This document shows, piece after piece, positions 53,638 through 62,085 of a stretch of DNA of 64,000 nt (position 1 is the first letter of the stretch; the number at the start of each line of letters is the position of its first letter). Source of the DNA: Candidatus Nitrosopumilus sp. (lineage in GTDB: Archaea > Thermoproteota > Nitrososphaeria > Nitrososphaerales > Nitrosopumilaceae); the NCBI GenBank assembly GCA_028335865.1, contig JAOKTA010000001.1:1-64000 (forward strand). Direction: 5' to 3'. The notes below the pieces were generated by a model that did not search any database, was not told where the DNA came from, and saw nothing but the letters and a program-made list of their open reading frames with translations. The translations under genes were made by a program, and so were the position numbers.

Positions 53638-54480
53638 ATGAAAAAAACAGTAGTTGGAATAACAGTCGTAGGTAAAGATAGAGAAGGAATTGTAGCAGCA
53701 TTTACGAATTTTGCATTTTCTAAAGGTGGGAATATTGAAAAAGTGAATCAAAATGTAATCAAAAAAATTTTTGGAATGTATCTAGAAGTTTCATTTTCTA
53801 AAAAAGTAGATGTAAAAAAATTTGATGCAGAAATTGTAAAATTATCAAAAAAAGAAAAAATGGATGTAAATACACATCATGAAACTAATTTAGAAAAAAA
53901 TATCGCAGTGTTTGTAACAAAAGAACCGCTTTGTATTCAGACATTTATTGCAAATAAAAAATCACTCAAAGGCAAGATTTCAGTAATTATAGGTACAGAA
54001 AAATCATTAGAAATAGTTGCAAAAAAAGCAAAAATTCCATTTATTACAGTAGATGAAAAAAATCAGGTAAAGGCAGAAGAACAAATTATTCAAATTTGTA
54101 AAAAATACAGTATTGATTTAATTGTGCTTGCAAGATATATGAGAATACTTAGTCCTAATTTTGTTTGGAGATATCCAAATAGAATTATCAACATACATCC
54201 ATCATTATTACCTGCATTTCCTGGTGCATCAGCATATGCTCAAGCTTATGAAAGAGGTGCAAAAATTGTCGGTGTAACATCACACTATGTAACAGAAAAT
54301 TTAGATCAAGGACCAATTATTTTTCAAGATGCATTTAAAGTAAATCCAGACGATACATTAGAAAAAATAAAAACAAAGGGCCAAAAACTTGAAGCAGATA
54401 CACTACTCAAAGCAACTAAAATGCATCTAGAAAATAAGTTAGAAGTACGTTGGAGAAAAGTTCACATTAAATCAAAGTGA
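53638..54480 (+). CDS. purU: Formyltetrahydrofolate deformylase-like protein (ACT + formyltransferase)
   Basis: A 280-residue protein. Residues 1-85 are an ACT domain ('VGKDREGIVAAFTNFAFSKGGNIEKV') and residues 90-280 a formyltransferase domain with the catalytic Asn-His-Asp set in 'IINIHPSLLPAFPGASAYAQAY' and 'NLDQGPIIFQ'. The architecture is that of PurU, which releases formate from 10-formyl-THF; the domain alone also fits PurN, so a purine role is possible. Confidence 0.85.
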   Translation: MKKTVVGITVVGKDREGIVAAFTNFAFSKGGNIEKVNQNVIKKIFGMYLEVSFSKKVDVKKFDAEIVKLSKKEKMDVNTHHETNLEKNIAVFVTKEPLCIQTFIANKKSLKGKISVIIGTEKSLEIVAKKAKIPFITVDEKNQVKAEEQIIQICKKYSIDLIVLARYMRILSPNFVWRYPNRIINIHPSLLPAFPGASAYAQAYERGAKIVGVTSHYVTENLDQGPIIFQDAFKVNPDDTLEKIKTKGQKLEADTLLKATKMHLENKLEVRWRKVHIKSK

Positions 54481-54485
54481 ATAAT

Positions 54486-55208
54486 ATGGTAGACATTAAA
54501 ACTCAATTTGATCCAGTTCTAAGAAATTTAATTAAAAATAAGAAACAGATAGCAATTATTCCAATTGGATCAATTGAACAACATGGCCCACACCTACCAA
54601 TTTCAACTGATTCAGACATAGTGTCTGAAGTTGCAAAAAAATTAGCTGATAAAAAAGGATATTTGTTACTTCCAACTATAACGTACGGAATTTCATTTGA
54701 ACATGCACCATTTTTCAATCTTAGTGTAAGAGAGTCAACATTACGCACAATTCTAATAGATTTGTGTACATCATTGTTAGCAAACAACATCAAAACAGTG
54801 TTCATAATTAATGGTCATCATGGAAATTTAAAATCAATTAAAAATATCGATGTAAAATTGGAAAAGATATTAAAAAATAAGCTCAAAGTTTTTCCATTAT
54901 CCTATTGGCATTTTATGGATAGAGATTTTGATCATGCAGGGTTTGTAGAAACATCTCTAATGCTAGTAATTTCAAAAAATGTTAAAATGAAATTGGCTAA
55001 AAAAGGATTAACCACAGATAAAATGACAAAACAAGAGATATTGAAAATTGGAAAATTGGCTAATCAATCATTTCCAAAAGCTACAAAAAATGGAGTTTGG
55101 GGAGATCCTAGAAAAGCAACAAAAAAAGATGGAATTAAGATTTTAAATGAAATTATAGAAAATTTATCAAAAAAATGTCAAACTTATCTTACTGAAAGTC
55201 GATCATAG
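54486..55208 (+). CDS. Creatininase-family amidohydrolase (ArfB-like)
   Basis: About 240 residues from the ATG at 54486; the track's GTG overlaps the stop of the previous gene. Metal motifs are 'GSIEQHGPHLPISTDSDI', 'INGHHGN' and 'DHAGFVETSLML'. In archaea a member of this family (ArfB) removes the formyl group from a pyrimidine intermediate of riboflavin and F420 synthesis. The neighbouring formyl-group enzyme makes that plausible, but the assignment is by family and context. Confidence 0.85.
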   Translation: MVDIKTQFDPVLRNLIKNKKQIAIIPIGSIEQHGPHLPISTDSDIVSEVAKKLADKKGYLLLPTITYGISFEHAPFFNLSVRESTLRTILIDLCTSLLANNIKTVFIINGHHGNLKSIKNIDVKLEKILKNKLKVFPLSYWHFMDRDFDHAGFVETSLMLVISKNVKMKLAKKGLTTDKMTKQEILKIGKLANQSFPKATKNGVWGDPRKATKKDGIKILNEIIENLSKKCQTYLTESRS

Positions 55209-55264
55209 TCACACAATGATATTTTAATATAATCCCTCAATATGATACTCAGTGAGTGATATAG

Positions 55265-55501
55265 ATGTCCGTTGATATGGCAGTGAAAGTATTGGATGAG
55301 AGTATTAATCAGATCGTATTAATCAAACTCAAAGGAAGTAAGACTATCAGAGGTAATCTTTTAGGTTTTGACCAACACATGAATTTGCTACTCGATTCTT
55401 CAGAAGAAGTACCTACTGAAGGCGAGCCAATAAGCCTCGGTTCAATTGTAGTTAGAGGAGACAATGTCGTTATGATATCTCCCCCACCACCACAAAATTA
55501 G
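55265..55501 (+). CDS. Archaeal Sm-like protein (SmAP)
   Basis: A 78-residue RNA-binding protein forming heptameric rings. The Sm1 motif 'VLIKLKGSKTIRGNLLGFDQHMNLLLD' and the Sm2 motif 'LGSIVVRGDNVVMIS' are clear. It has a GTGAGTGAT leader acting as ribosome-binding site and is followed by L37e, a pairing common in archaea. Confidence 0.96.
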   Translation: MSVDMAVKVLDESINQIVLIKLKGSKTIRGNLLGFDQHMNLLLDSSEEVPTEGEPISLGSIVVRGDNVVMISPPPPQN

Positions 55502-55506
55502 GTGAT
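55500..55506 (+). promoter_or_regulatory. Ribosome-binding site of rpl37e
   Basis: AGGTGAT lies 5 nt before the ATG at 55512 and overlaps the last bases of the Sm gene, coupling the two. Confidence 0.75.
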
Positions 55507-55511
55507 TTGCA

Positions 55512-55679
55512 ATGACTAAAGGTACAACTTCTATGGGTGGATTTACAAAAAAGAAAGTTCACATTAGATGTAGAAGATGCGGTAAAAATTCACTTCACAA
55601 ACGTCATCATGAATGTGCAAGTTGTGGATTCCCAGAGGCTAAACGAAGAAAATACTCTTGGATCAAATGGTACACATAG
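55512..55679 (+). CDS. rpl37e: Ribosomal protein L37e (eL37)
   Basis: A 55-residue ORF below the track limit: [15 protein letters not shown], then '[21 protein letters not shown]' with the four zinc cysteines, and '[11 protein letters not shown]'. These are nearly invariant features of eL37. The stop codon TAG abuts the next ATG. Confidence 0.96.
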   Translation: MTKGTTSMGGFTKKKVHIRCRRCGKNSLHKRHHECASCGFPEAKRRKYSWIKWYT

Positions 55680-56633
55680 ATGCAAGAGATTGTTTTAATT
55701 CTTAGTTCATTAGCAGGTGTTGCAACAGCAGTTGCCGTTAGAAAAATGCCTAGAGACAAAAATCAATTATTAACTCTGGGTGCCAGTTCACAGATCAAAA
55801 ATCAAATTAATTTATTAAAAATTGAAAAAGATATTCTTAGTAAAACTATTTCCAGATTATATCAATCAGAAGATGAATTTTCAAAAATTCAAAAAAATAA
55901 ATTATTATTAAAATATCAACATCAGTTAGGAATTATTTTGGCTAAACTAGAAAAACTTGAACAGGCAAGTAATCATCCAGATTTAGGTCCAGTGGGGGAT
56001 GGTTTGATTAGTCTAATGGATCAAAAATTGTCAAAATTAGATGATAGATTGTATGAACTATCAACAAAAATATCAAATTCAAAAATCCAAACACCTGAAA
56101 TTAAACAAGAGAAAGAAGAAATCAAAAAACAAATTTCAAAATCAATTAAGGATACATTTAATTTTGAAAAACCAAAAGAGGGGAAAATAAATCCAATTAC
56201 AATTCCACCAACAAAACCAAGACAATCGTTTGAATTAACAACATTAACAAATATTTCAAAAACTGAACCAAAATTCCCATCATTTGAGAAAAAGGAAGTT
56301 GCAAAAATAATGCCTCAACCAAAAATATTTCAAGCGGAATTAATCAAACCTAAAGAGCAGATAGTATCAGACACTATTCAGCCAAAAATAAAAGTAGAAG
56401 ACAAAATAGAAATTGTTCAATCAATAGTATCAAAACCAACATTTGAAACTAAACCAGATTTAGATAAAGAAGTTGCAAAAATAACAGAGCATAAAGCACT
56501 TCCAGAACCACAAGAAAAATCAAAAGTGGCAATAAGTGATGACGATATAGATGAGGATACAGATGATTTAGATAAAATCAAGAGCGATATAATGAGAGTT
56601 TTATCAAAACTTGATCAAGCAGAGGTAGAATAA
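55680..56633 (+). CDS. Hypothetical membrane-anchored coiled-coil protein
   Basis: A 317-residue protein I do not recognise. One N-terminal hydrophobic helix ('IVLILSSLAGVATAVAV') is followed by a coiled coil ('LLKIEKDILSKTISRLYQ'), a long lysine/proline/glutamate-rich disordered stretch and an acidic C-terminal helix ('DDDIDEDTDDLDKIKSD'). Its ATG abuts the L37e stop and its stop abuts rpiA, so it is cotranscribed with translation and sugar-phosphate genes. A tether or scaffold at the membrane is imaginable but not supported. Confidence 0.82.
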   Translation: MQEIVLILSSLAGVATAVAVRKMPRDKNQLLTLGASSQIKNQINLLKIEKDILSKTISRLYQSEDEFSKIQKNKLLLKYQHQLGIILAKLEKLEQASNHPDLGPVGDGLISLMDQKLSKLDDRLYELSTKISNSKIQTPEIKQEKEEIKKQISKSIKDTFNFEKPKEGKINPITIPPTKPRQSFELTTLTNISKTEPKFPSFEKKEVAKIMPQPKIFQAELIKPKEQIVSDTIQPKIKVEDKIEIVQSIVSKPTFETKPDLDKEVAKITEHKALPEPQEKSKVAISDDDIDEDTDDLDKIKSDIMRVLSKLDQAEVE

Positions 56634-57308
56634 TTGTCTTACGATGATGCCATGGATTCATTATCAAATGATGCGTTAAAATTAATAAAAAATAATCAGG
56701 TAATTGGACTAGGTAGCGGTAGAGCTGCAACTGAATTAGTTAAATCGCTTGGAAAATTAATTAAGTTAAAAAATTATAACATCAAAGGAATTCCAACATC
56801 ATTGCAAATTAAATTAGTTGCAGAAAAAGCAGGCATACCGCTAATAGAATCGGATCAAGTTAATTACATTGATATTGTATTTGATGGTGCAGATCAGATT
56901 GATTCTGATAAATATGTCATCAAAGGTGGTGGCGGTGCCTTATTACGAGAAAATATTTTGTTTAGTCTTGCAAAAAAAGTTGTTGTAATGGCAGATAAAA
57001 CAAAATTTGTTAAAAAATTTACAAGAACTGTACCAATTGAAATTCACCCGTTGGCAAGAAATTCAGTAATTAGTTCTATTAAAAAATTAGGAGGTGAATC
57101 CAAAATACGCTCATTGGATAGAGGCTATCCATTCTTTACAGAAAATGGCAACATAATTTTAGATTCTGATTTTGGAATAATTAGCAATCCAAAAACACTT
57201 ACACAAAAAATTAAACAAACGCCAGGTGTTTTAGAGTCAGGAATTTTTCTAAGAAAACCAGATATAATTTACAAAGCAAGTACAAACGGTAAGTTTCAAA
57301 TTATTTAG
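56634..57308 (+). CDS. rpiA: Ribose-5-phosphate isomerase A
   Basis: A 224-residue enzyme converting ribulose 5-phosphate and ribose 5-phosphate, with TTG start. 'IGLGSGRAATELVKSL', 'DIVFDGADQID', 'KGGGGALLRENIL' and 'MADKTKFVKKFTRTVPIEIHP' contain the catalytic acid and lysine residues. The last 8 bases overlap the convergent amidohydrolase. Confidence 0.95.
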   Translation: MSYDDAMDSLSNDALKLIKNNQVIGLGSGRAATELVKSLGKLIKLKNYNIKGIPTSLQIKLVAEKAGIPLIESDQVNYIDIVFDGADQIDSDKYVIKGGGGALLRENILFSLAKKVVVMADKTKFVKKFTRTVPIEIHPLARNSVISSIKKLGGESKIRSLDRGYPFFTENGNIILDSDFGIISNPKTLTQKIKQTPGVLESGIFLRKPDIIYKASTNGKFQII

Positions 57309-58698
57309 AAAGAACTTTTCTTGAAACATGTTTACCATGACCAATCTTTCCAATTACTTCAAAATTCTCAGCAACTAATTCTCCTCGGACCATAGTCTTA
57401 ACAGGCCAGCCTTTCAGATTTAATCCCTCATATACGAGATAATCAGAAAATCCACCAAAGAGTTCAGAAGTTACTTTCTTCTCTTTTTTTAAATTAATCA
57501 TAGTCACATCAGCATCAGAATTTTTTGCAAGTGTTCCTTTTTGAGGATACATACCAAAAATTCTAGCAGCATTTTGACTGGTAAATTTTACAAGCTGTTC
57601 AACAGTAATTCTATTTTGATTTACTCCATAATTGAGTAATAGCGGTAATGAGGTACCAATTCCAGGAAACCCAGCTAATGCACCCCAAACATCATCACCA
57701 TTAAGTTTTAGTTTAATCTGATTAGCAACATGATCAGTTCCTATCGTATCAATTTGATTACTGGATAATGCATTCCAAACTGCTTTCTGATCATTTTCAG
57801 TTCGTATTGGAGGCATAACTTTAGCAAGATACCCATTTTGTTTTTCATAAGATAGTGTAAGATAGTGAGGACATGTTTCTACAAAAATTTTGGTGCCAAG
57901 TTTTTTTTCTTCTTGAATTTGTAATAATGCACGCTCTGAACCAATATGGACAAAATAAATTATGCAGTCATAGTCTCGTCCAAACTTAGATATTGTTTTA
58001 ATTGATTTAGCTTCAAATTCAGGGGAACGGCTTGATGACCATGCAGATAATCCATCTTGATTTTTTTCTTTAGCTTTTTTAATTCCACATCCACATGATT
58101 CATAATCTTCAGCATGAACAAGTACAGGACAACCAAGTTGTGCTGCATTTTTTACAATTTTTTCAACAAGTTCATCTGTAACATTTACTTTAGACGGTAC
58201 AAGGTTAGAAGAATTTGGTGGCATGTCCATGTATACATGACCAACTTCACCACCAAGATTCATGTAAATTTTAAAAGATGTGATTCCCTTATCAATACAA
58301 AAATTCATTTCGTCAATTTGTTGTGGAGTAAAAATAGAAGCGTGTATTGCATAATCAACATAATGATATTCTGATGCAGATTGAAGTTGTGGCGGTAAAG
58401 AATTTAAAAAAGAATTTTCCAGACGGAGCATTCGCATCATAGTTGTAACTCCACCTATTGCTGCAGCATGAGATTCAGTTTTTGCAGCTTCATTAATTGG
58501 AGAATAAACTCCATAGTGAACATGAGTGTCAATGACACCTGGAATTGAAATTAATCCATTTCCATTAATTTTATGATCACATGCAGGAACATCACTAGTT
58601 AGTCCCACAATTTTTCCATCATCAATTACAATATTTTTATCAATTTTTCCACTAGGTAGCATAACATGTGAATCAACAATCACAGTATCATACGTCAT
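57301..58698 (-). CDS. Cyclic amidohydrolase (dihydroorotase/hydantoinase family)
   Basis: A 465-residue binuclear-metal amidohydrolase. Metal ligands: 'GVIDTHVHYG', the carbamylated lysine in 'TSFKIYMN', 'VLVHAEDYES', 'YFVHIGS' and 'TIGTDHVANQ'. Dihydroorotases normally have an arginine two residues after HVH (HxHxR); here HVHYGV has none, so it may act on hydantoins or dihydropyrimidines instead, or be a divergent PyrC. No other pyrimidine genes are nearby. Confidence 0.85.
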   Translation of the reverse strand: MTYDTVIVDSHVMLPSGKIDKNIVIDDGKIVGLTSDVPACDHKINGNGLISIPGVIDTHVHYGVYSPINEAAKTESHAAAIGGVTTMMRMLRLENSFLNSLPPQLQSASEYHYVDYAIHASIFTPQQIDEMNFCIDKGITSFKIYMNLGGEVGHVYMDMPPNSSNLVPSKVNVTDELVEKIVKNAAQLGCPVLVHAEDYESCGCGIKKAKEKNQDGLSAWSSSRSPEFEAKSIKTISKFGRDYDCIIYFVHIGSERALLQIQEEKKLGTKIFVETCPHYLTLSYEKQNGYLAKVMPPIRTENDQKAVWNALSSNQIDTIGTDHVANQIKLKLNGDDVWGALAGFPGIGTSLPLLLNYGVNQNRITVEQLVKFTSQNAARIFGMYPQKGTLAKNSDADVTMINLKKEKKVTSELFGGFSDYLVYEGLNLKGWPVKTMVRGELVAENFEVIGKIGHGKHVSRKVLSK

Positions 58699-58772
58699 CA
58701 GGAAATTTTATGCTGTTGAGTCTTTTATGCGTTGAGTAATACGCTTAAGTTGATTAGTTTTAAAGAAAAAAC

Positions 58773-58970
58773 ATGGAAGGTTCAGAGATAATAAAACGAG
58801 ACCATCAGAGAAATAAATCCGAAATTGTAAAATTAGTGAAAGAGATGTTTAATCAAGAAAAATGGGGCGATGAAGAATATAAGGAAAAACTACAAGAATT
58901 GGTTGAAAAAGACGAGAAATTAGTGAAAGATGTTATTAAAAAAATCAAATTAGAAAAGGGATTAGAATAA
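58773..58970 (+). CDS. Small charged helical protein
   Basis: A 65-residue protein made almost entirely of charged amphipathic helix ('SEIVKLVKEMFNQEKWGDEEYKEKLQELVEKDEK'). No family recognised. A promoter-like 'gcttaagt' lies about 25 nt upstream of the ATG. It stands alone before tRNA-Ala. Confidence 0.7.
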   Translation: MEGSEIIKRDHQRNKSEIVKLVKEMFNQEKWGDEEYKEKLQELVEKDEKLVKDVIKKIKLEKGLE

Positions 58971-59030
58971 TACAACAATCTAATTTGTCGAGAAAATGAA
59001 TAAAAGTCCAATTCAGGTCAGATAATTTGT

Positions 59031-59102
59031 GGGCCGGTGGTTTAGGGGTATAATGCTTCGTTCGCAACGAAGATGTCGAGGGTTCGATTCCCTCCCGGTC
59101 CA
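59031..59102 (+). tRNA. tRNA-Ala(CGC)
   Basis: Acceptor GGGCCGG/CCGGTCC, anticodon stem CTTCG/CGAAG around TTCGCAA (anticodon CGC), T-arm GAGGG/TTCGATT/CCCTC and discriminator A. CCA is not encoded. Second alanine tRNA of the window, sharing its acceptor with tRNA-Ala(GGC). Confidence 0.97.
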
Positions 59103-59145
59103 TTTTACCAGAAACTATTATACATAAATAAAAAATACGAACATC

Positions 59146-59505
59146 ATGGAAGTTTTTGACGGTAAGAAAGCAGCACAAGATTATATGTCAAAACATACCC
59201 TAGCGTTCTCTACTCCAGAATTAACTCTAATGCGATTTTCATTTTGGTTGGGGGATTCAGTGCCAGATTCAAAGAATGACGGTAAAGGAATTCCAAGAAT
59301 GATGACATATTTGATAGAACAGGACTTTGAACCAGTCTTAATTGATGATGATACGTACGTACCATCAGGAGCAGTAAAAAGTTCAGCAAATGTTGGAAAT
59401 GCATACAATGAAGTAAAAGCAGATGGAAAATTCTGTTCTGAATGTGGAACTACTCTTTCAATGACAGCAAAGTTTTGTCCTGAATGCGGTACTACACAAG
59501 AATAA
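59146..59505 (+). CDS. Hypothetical protein with C-terminal zinc ribbon (1 of 3)
   Basis: A 119-residue protein. The N-terminal 90 residues form an unknown compact domain ('RFSFWLGDSVPDSKNDGKGIPRMMTYLIEQDFEPVLIDDDTY'). The C-terminus 'KFCSECGTTLSMTAKFCPECG' is a double-CxxC zinc ribbon of the kind that follows many different domains. A TATA-like 'ttatacataaat' lies 20-30 nt upstream. Neighbouring genes at 59523 and 60566 end in the same ribbon. Confidence 0.82.
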   Translation: MEVFDGKKAAQDYMSKHTLAFSTPELTLMRFSFWLGDSVPDSKNDGKGIPRMMTYLIEQDFEPVLIDDDTYVPSGAVKSSANVGNAYNEVKADGKFCSECGTTLSMTAKFCPECGTTQE

Positions 59506-59522
59506 AAAAAATATTTTTAATT

Positions 59523-60053
59523 TTATTTTCTAGCTCCGCACTTTGTGCAGAACTTTGAATTTGGTCTTAACTCAGCACCACATGAAGTACATCCGTTAGG
59601 ATTTTGCGGAGCAGTTTGTCTCGGCATTAAAGATGGATCAGGTGAAGGTAAAGTTCCAACATCTCCAAATGCCTCTTGTGCAGATACAATTCCTGGTGGA
59701 CCTGCTCCACCTACAGGATTATCTGCAGTACCAGATCTTGGCGGTTGACCCATGCCACCTGCCATCATTCCAGGTTGACCCATGCCAGGCATTAAGCCAG
59801 GAGATTGTGTGTTTCCACCAGAACCTTGAGATTTTTTTAATTCAAAGATAACTTTGATAGCTAAAAATTCTAATGCAGAATATGCAACTGTATAATCACC
59901 TAGTTTTTGAAAAAAGGCTTTGTCACTAATTTTACCTGCTTTGTACATGTTGTTAGTGTCTAAAAATGATTCATAGTATCCTTGAGATTCATCAAACAAA
60001 CTTTCTAGTTTCTCAAAAAGCATTCCAAGTGTATCTACTTCACCAAATGACAT
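59523..60053 (-). CDS. Hypothetical protein with C-terminal zinc ribbon (2 of 3)
   Basis: A 176-residue protein. The first 80 residues are helical ('LGMLFEKLESLFDESQGYYESFLD'), the middle is a glycine/methionine/proline-rich flexible linker ('MPGMGQPGMMAGGMGQPP'), and the end is the ribbon 'CTSCGAELRPNSKFCTKCG'. It is convergent with the gene at 59146. The zinc ribbon on a long linker suggests recruitment to another protein or nucleic acid (inference). Confidence 0.83.
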   Translation of the reverse strand: MSFGEVDTLGMLFEKLESLFDESQGYYESFLDTNNMYKAGKISDKAFFQKLGDYTVAYSALEFLAIKVIFELKKSQGSGGNTQSPGLMPGMGQPGMMAGGMGQPPRSGTADNPVGGAGPPGIVSAQEAFGDVGTLPSPDPSLMPRQTAPQNPNGCTSCGAELRPNSKFCTKCGARK

Positions 60054-60123
60054 ACTCAGTCTCTAATTTTGGAATATTAATTACTTTAGGATGAAAAAAT
60101 AAGAAAAAGCGTATTTTAGTAAT

Positions 60124-60450
60124 CTATGCAAGTGCTCTATCAATCATACTTTGGTATGATTCTTTAGAAGCTGCACCCACCTGCTGGCTAACTATTTCAC
60201 CTTTGTTAAGGAGGATTAAGGTTGGAATACTAAAGACGTTGTATTTTGAAGCCAATTCATTAGCCTCATCAACATTAACCTTGACAAATTTTACTTTGCC
60301 ATCATAGTCATTTGCCAGTTCTTCAACTACTGGACCTACCATTCTGCATGGACCACACCATTCGGCCCAAAAGTCTACAAATACAGGAATGTCAGAATTT
60401 ATGACATCTACTTCCCAAGACTTGGTATCTGAAATTTGAGTAACTACCAT
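60124..60450 (-). CDS. trxA: Thioredoxin
   Basis: A 108-residue classical thioredoxin: 'VFVDFWAEWCGPCRMVGP' with the WCGPC site, 'VDEANELASKYNVFSIPTLILLNKG' with the cis-proline. It is of standard length, unlike the extended thioredoxin at 48673. Follows the zinc-ribbon gene divergently from the PRC-barrel protein. Confidence 0.96.
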   Translation of the reverse strand: MVVTQISDTKSWEVDVINSDIPVFVDFWAEWCGPCRMVGPVVEELANDYDGKVKFVKVNVDEANELASKYNVFSIPTLILLNKGEIVSQQVGAASKESYQSMIDRALA

Positions 60451-60530
60451 TAAATTTTTAAAATTTTATCATACCTAAAAACGTTCACCAAATTCTAAAT
60501 CTTTATTTTTTCATTAAAGATTAAATTTCA

Positions 60531-60541
60531 TATATACTTAA
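60531..60541 (+). promoter_or_regulatory. TATA box before the PRC-barrel zinc-ribbon gene
   Basis: The sequence tatatacttaa ends 24 nt before the ATG at 60566, fitting a leaderless transcript. This supports the upstream ATG as the start even though a GGAGG precedes an in-frame ATG at 60617. Confidence 0.55.
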
Positions 60542-60565
60542 ATGACGTTTTGATAAAACTGAATT

Positions 60566-61315
60566 ATGAGTTCAGAACTTAGATTAAAAAAATTAAGAGG
60601 TTCTGGAGGCTATATCATGGCCACAGTTACAGATGAACAACAAATGAAAGGCAATTTAGGAGGTCCAGATTTATTTTTAGCCCCAATTGGAAGATTAAAT
60701 GATGATAAAATTACTAAGCATTTTTGCAATACATGTGAAAAAGAATTTGAAGGTCCACCAAAAATAGAATTTGAAAATCCAAATGAGGAAGTTGCAGAAA
60801 ATTTAGTTCTCGCTGAACGAGGTCAGTATATTTGTAAAGTATGTAATGCTTCAATTGCAGAATATAGGGAATTTAAGAAACCAAATGAGGAAGGGGAAAT
60901 TGGAAGTGCAAAGCCATTAGATGCTAACGCTGCAACAGCACCTACAGTAGAAGTTGCAACAGCACCTACAGTAGAAGTTGCAACAGCACCTACAGTAGAA
61001 GTTACACAACCGGGTTCTGCTGCATCAGTTAGTTCAATTGAAGGAAGAGCAGTGATAGATGAAAATGCAAACAAAGTCGGTATTGCAAAACAAGTAGGTA
61101 TTGATGCAAGTACACAATCAATGGTTTTAGTTATAACTAAAAATGATGGAACAGAAGGAAGCATTCCTTGGGCTAGTATCAAAAAAGTTGGCGAAGTAAT
61201 TCTACTAGGAAAACCTGAAGAAGAAGTTGCAGTTCAATCAGGAAAATGTTCTGAATGTGGATTTGTAAACAAAGACGAGTCTAAATTCTGTGAAGATTGT
61301 GGAACAAAAATTTAG
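60566..61315 (+). CDS. PRC-barrel-like protein with two zinc motifs (3 of 3)
   Basis: A 249-residue protein. Residues 50-95 hold a first CxxC pair ('FCNTCEKEF', 'YICKVCNAS'). Then come three exact ATAPTVEV units (24-bp repeat), a PRC-barrel-like domain ('SSIEGRAVIDENANKVGIAKQVGID', 'SIPWASIKKVGEVILLG') and the terminal ribbon 'GKCSECGFVNKDESKFCEDCG'. PRC barrels occur in ribosome maturation and photosynthetic proteins; here the zinc ribbons suggest an RNA- or protein-binding adaptor. A second possible start is the ATG at 60617. Confidence 0.82.
   Translation: MSSELRLKKLRGSGGYIMATVTDEQQMKGNLGGPDLFLAPIGRLNDDKITKHFCNTCEKEFEGPPKIEFENPNEEVAENLVLAERGQYICKVCNASIAEYREFKKPNEEGEIGSAKPLDANAATAPTVEVATAPTVEVATAPTVEVTQPGSAASVSSIEGRAVIDENANKVGIAKQVGIDASTQSMVLVITKNDGTEGSIPWASIKKVGEVILLGKPEEEVAVQSGKCSECGFVNKDESKFCEDCGTKI
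60932..61003 (+). repeat. 24-bp tandem repeat encoding ATAPTVEV
   Basis: The unit gcaacagcacctacagtagaagtt is present three times exactly, forming the linker of the PRC-barrel protein. Confidence 0.95.
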
Positions 61316-61357
61316 TAATTAAGAAATTTCATGAATATTACTAAGGAAATAATGTAA

Positions 61358-62071
61358 TTGGCTAAAAGATCAAACTCAAAAGGAATAATCAAGGATATTG
61401 CAATTGTTGGCGTGGCAGTTGTAATAATGTGGATTGGAATACAAGTAGTATTTGGTACGGAGATGCTAACTTTAGAAGGAAATCAAATTAAAGTTGGAGG
61501 TCCATTTTATGTAGTTGTAAGTGGAAGCATGATTCCAGTTTTACAAGTTTATGACATCATAGTTATTCAAGGGCACGACCCATTTGAAGAAGTTGAAATA
61601 GGAGATATCATAGTTTTTGATAGGCCTTCAGATCATAATAGGGTAATAGTTCACAGAGTGGTATCAATAACTAATGAAGATCCTAAGACAATTAGAACAC
61701 AAGGAGATGCAAATCCAGGATCCATTCCAGGAACAGATTTTCCAATTACTGAAGAAGAGTATATTGGAAAAGTGGCATACATAATTCCACAACTAGGATA
61801 TGTTACACAAATTTTGCAACCTCCAACAAATTACATCATCATTGCAGTTGTAATTGGAATTATGATAATTAAACAATTTACAGGTAAGAAAAAAGATGTA
61901 GATGGTATTGTAAGTAAAGAAACATTAGAAGAATTATCAGATATTGGTAAAATTGAAGCAGATTCAGAATATTCTGAAGACATAAAAAAATCAGAAATTA
62001 CTCAAGAGAAAATGGATGATTCAGAAAAATCAGCTAAAAAAGATAGTTCAGATAAAGAAAATAATCAATAA
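61358..62071 (+). CDS. Signal peptidase I, archaeal/eukaryotic type
   Basis: A 237-residue membrane protease (S26B) that removes signal peptides of exported proteins. The nucleophile serine is in 'VVSGSMIPVLQVYD', and the catalytic base is histidine in 'RVIVHRVVSI', as in Sec11 rather than the lysine of bacterial LepB. Membrane helices lie at about residues 10-32 and 150-172. The C-terminal 50 residues are a charged tail. TTG start; same direction as the PRC-barrel gene with 42 bp between. Confidence 0.93.
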   Translation: MAKRSNSKGIIKDIAIVGVAVVIMWIGIQVVFGTEMLTLEGNQIKVGGPFYVVVSGSMIPVLQVYDIIVIQGHDPFEEVEIGDIIVFDRPSDHNRVIVHRVVSITNEDPKTIRTQGDANPGSIPGTDFPITEEEYIGKVAYIIPQLGYVTQILQPPTNYIIIAVVIGIMIIKQFTGKKKDVDGIVSKETLEELSDIGKIEADSEYSEDIKKSEITQEKMDDSEKSAKKDSSDKENNQ

Positions 62072-62085
62072 ATTAAAAACTACAG

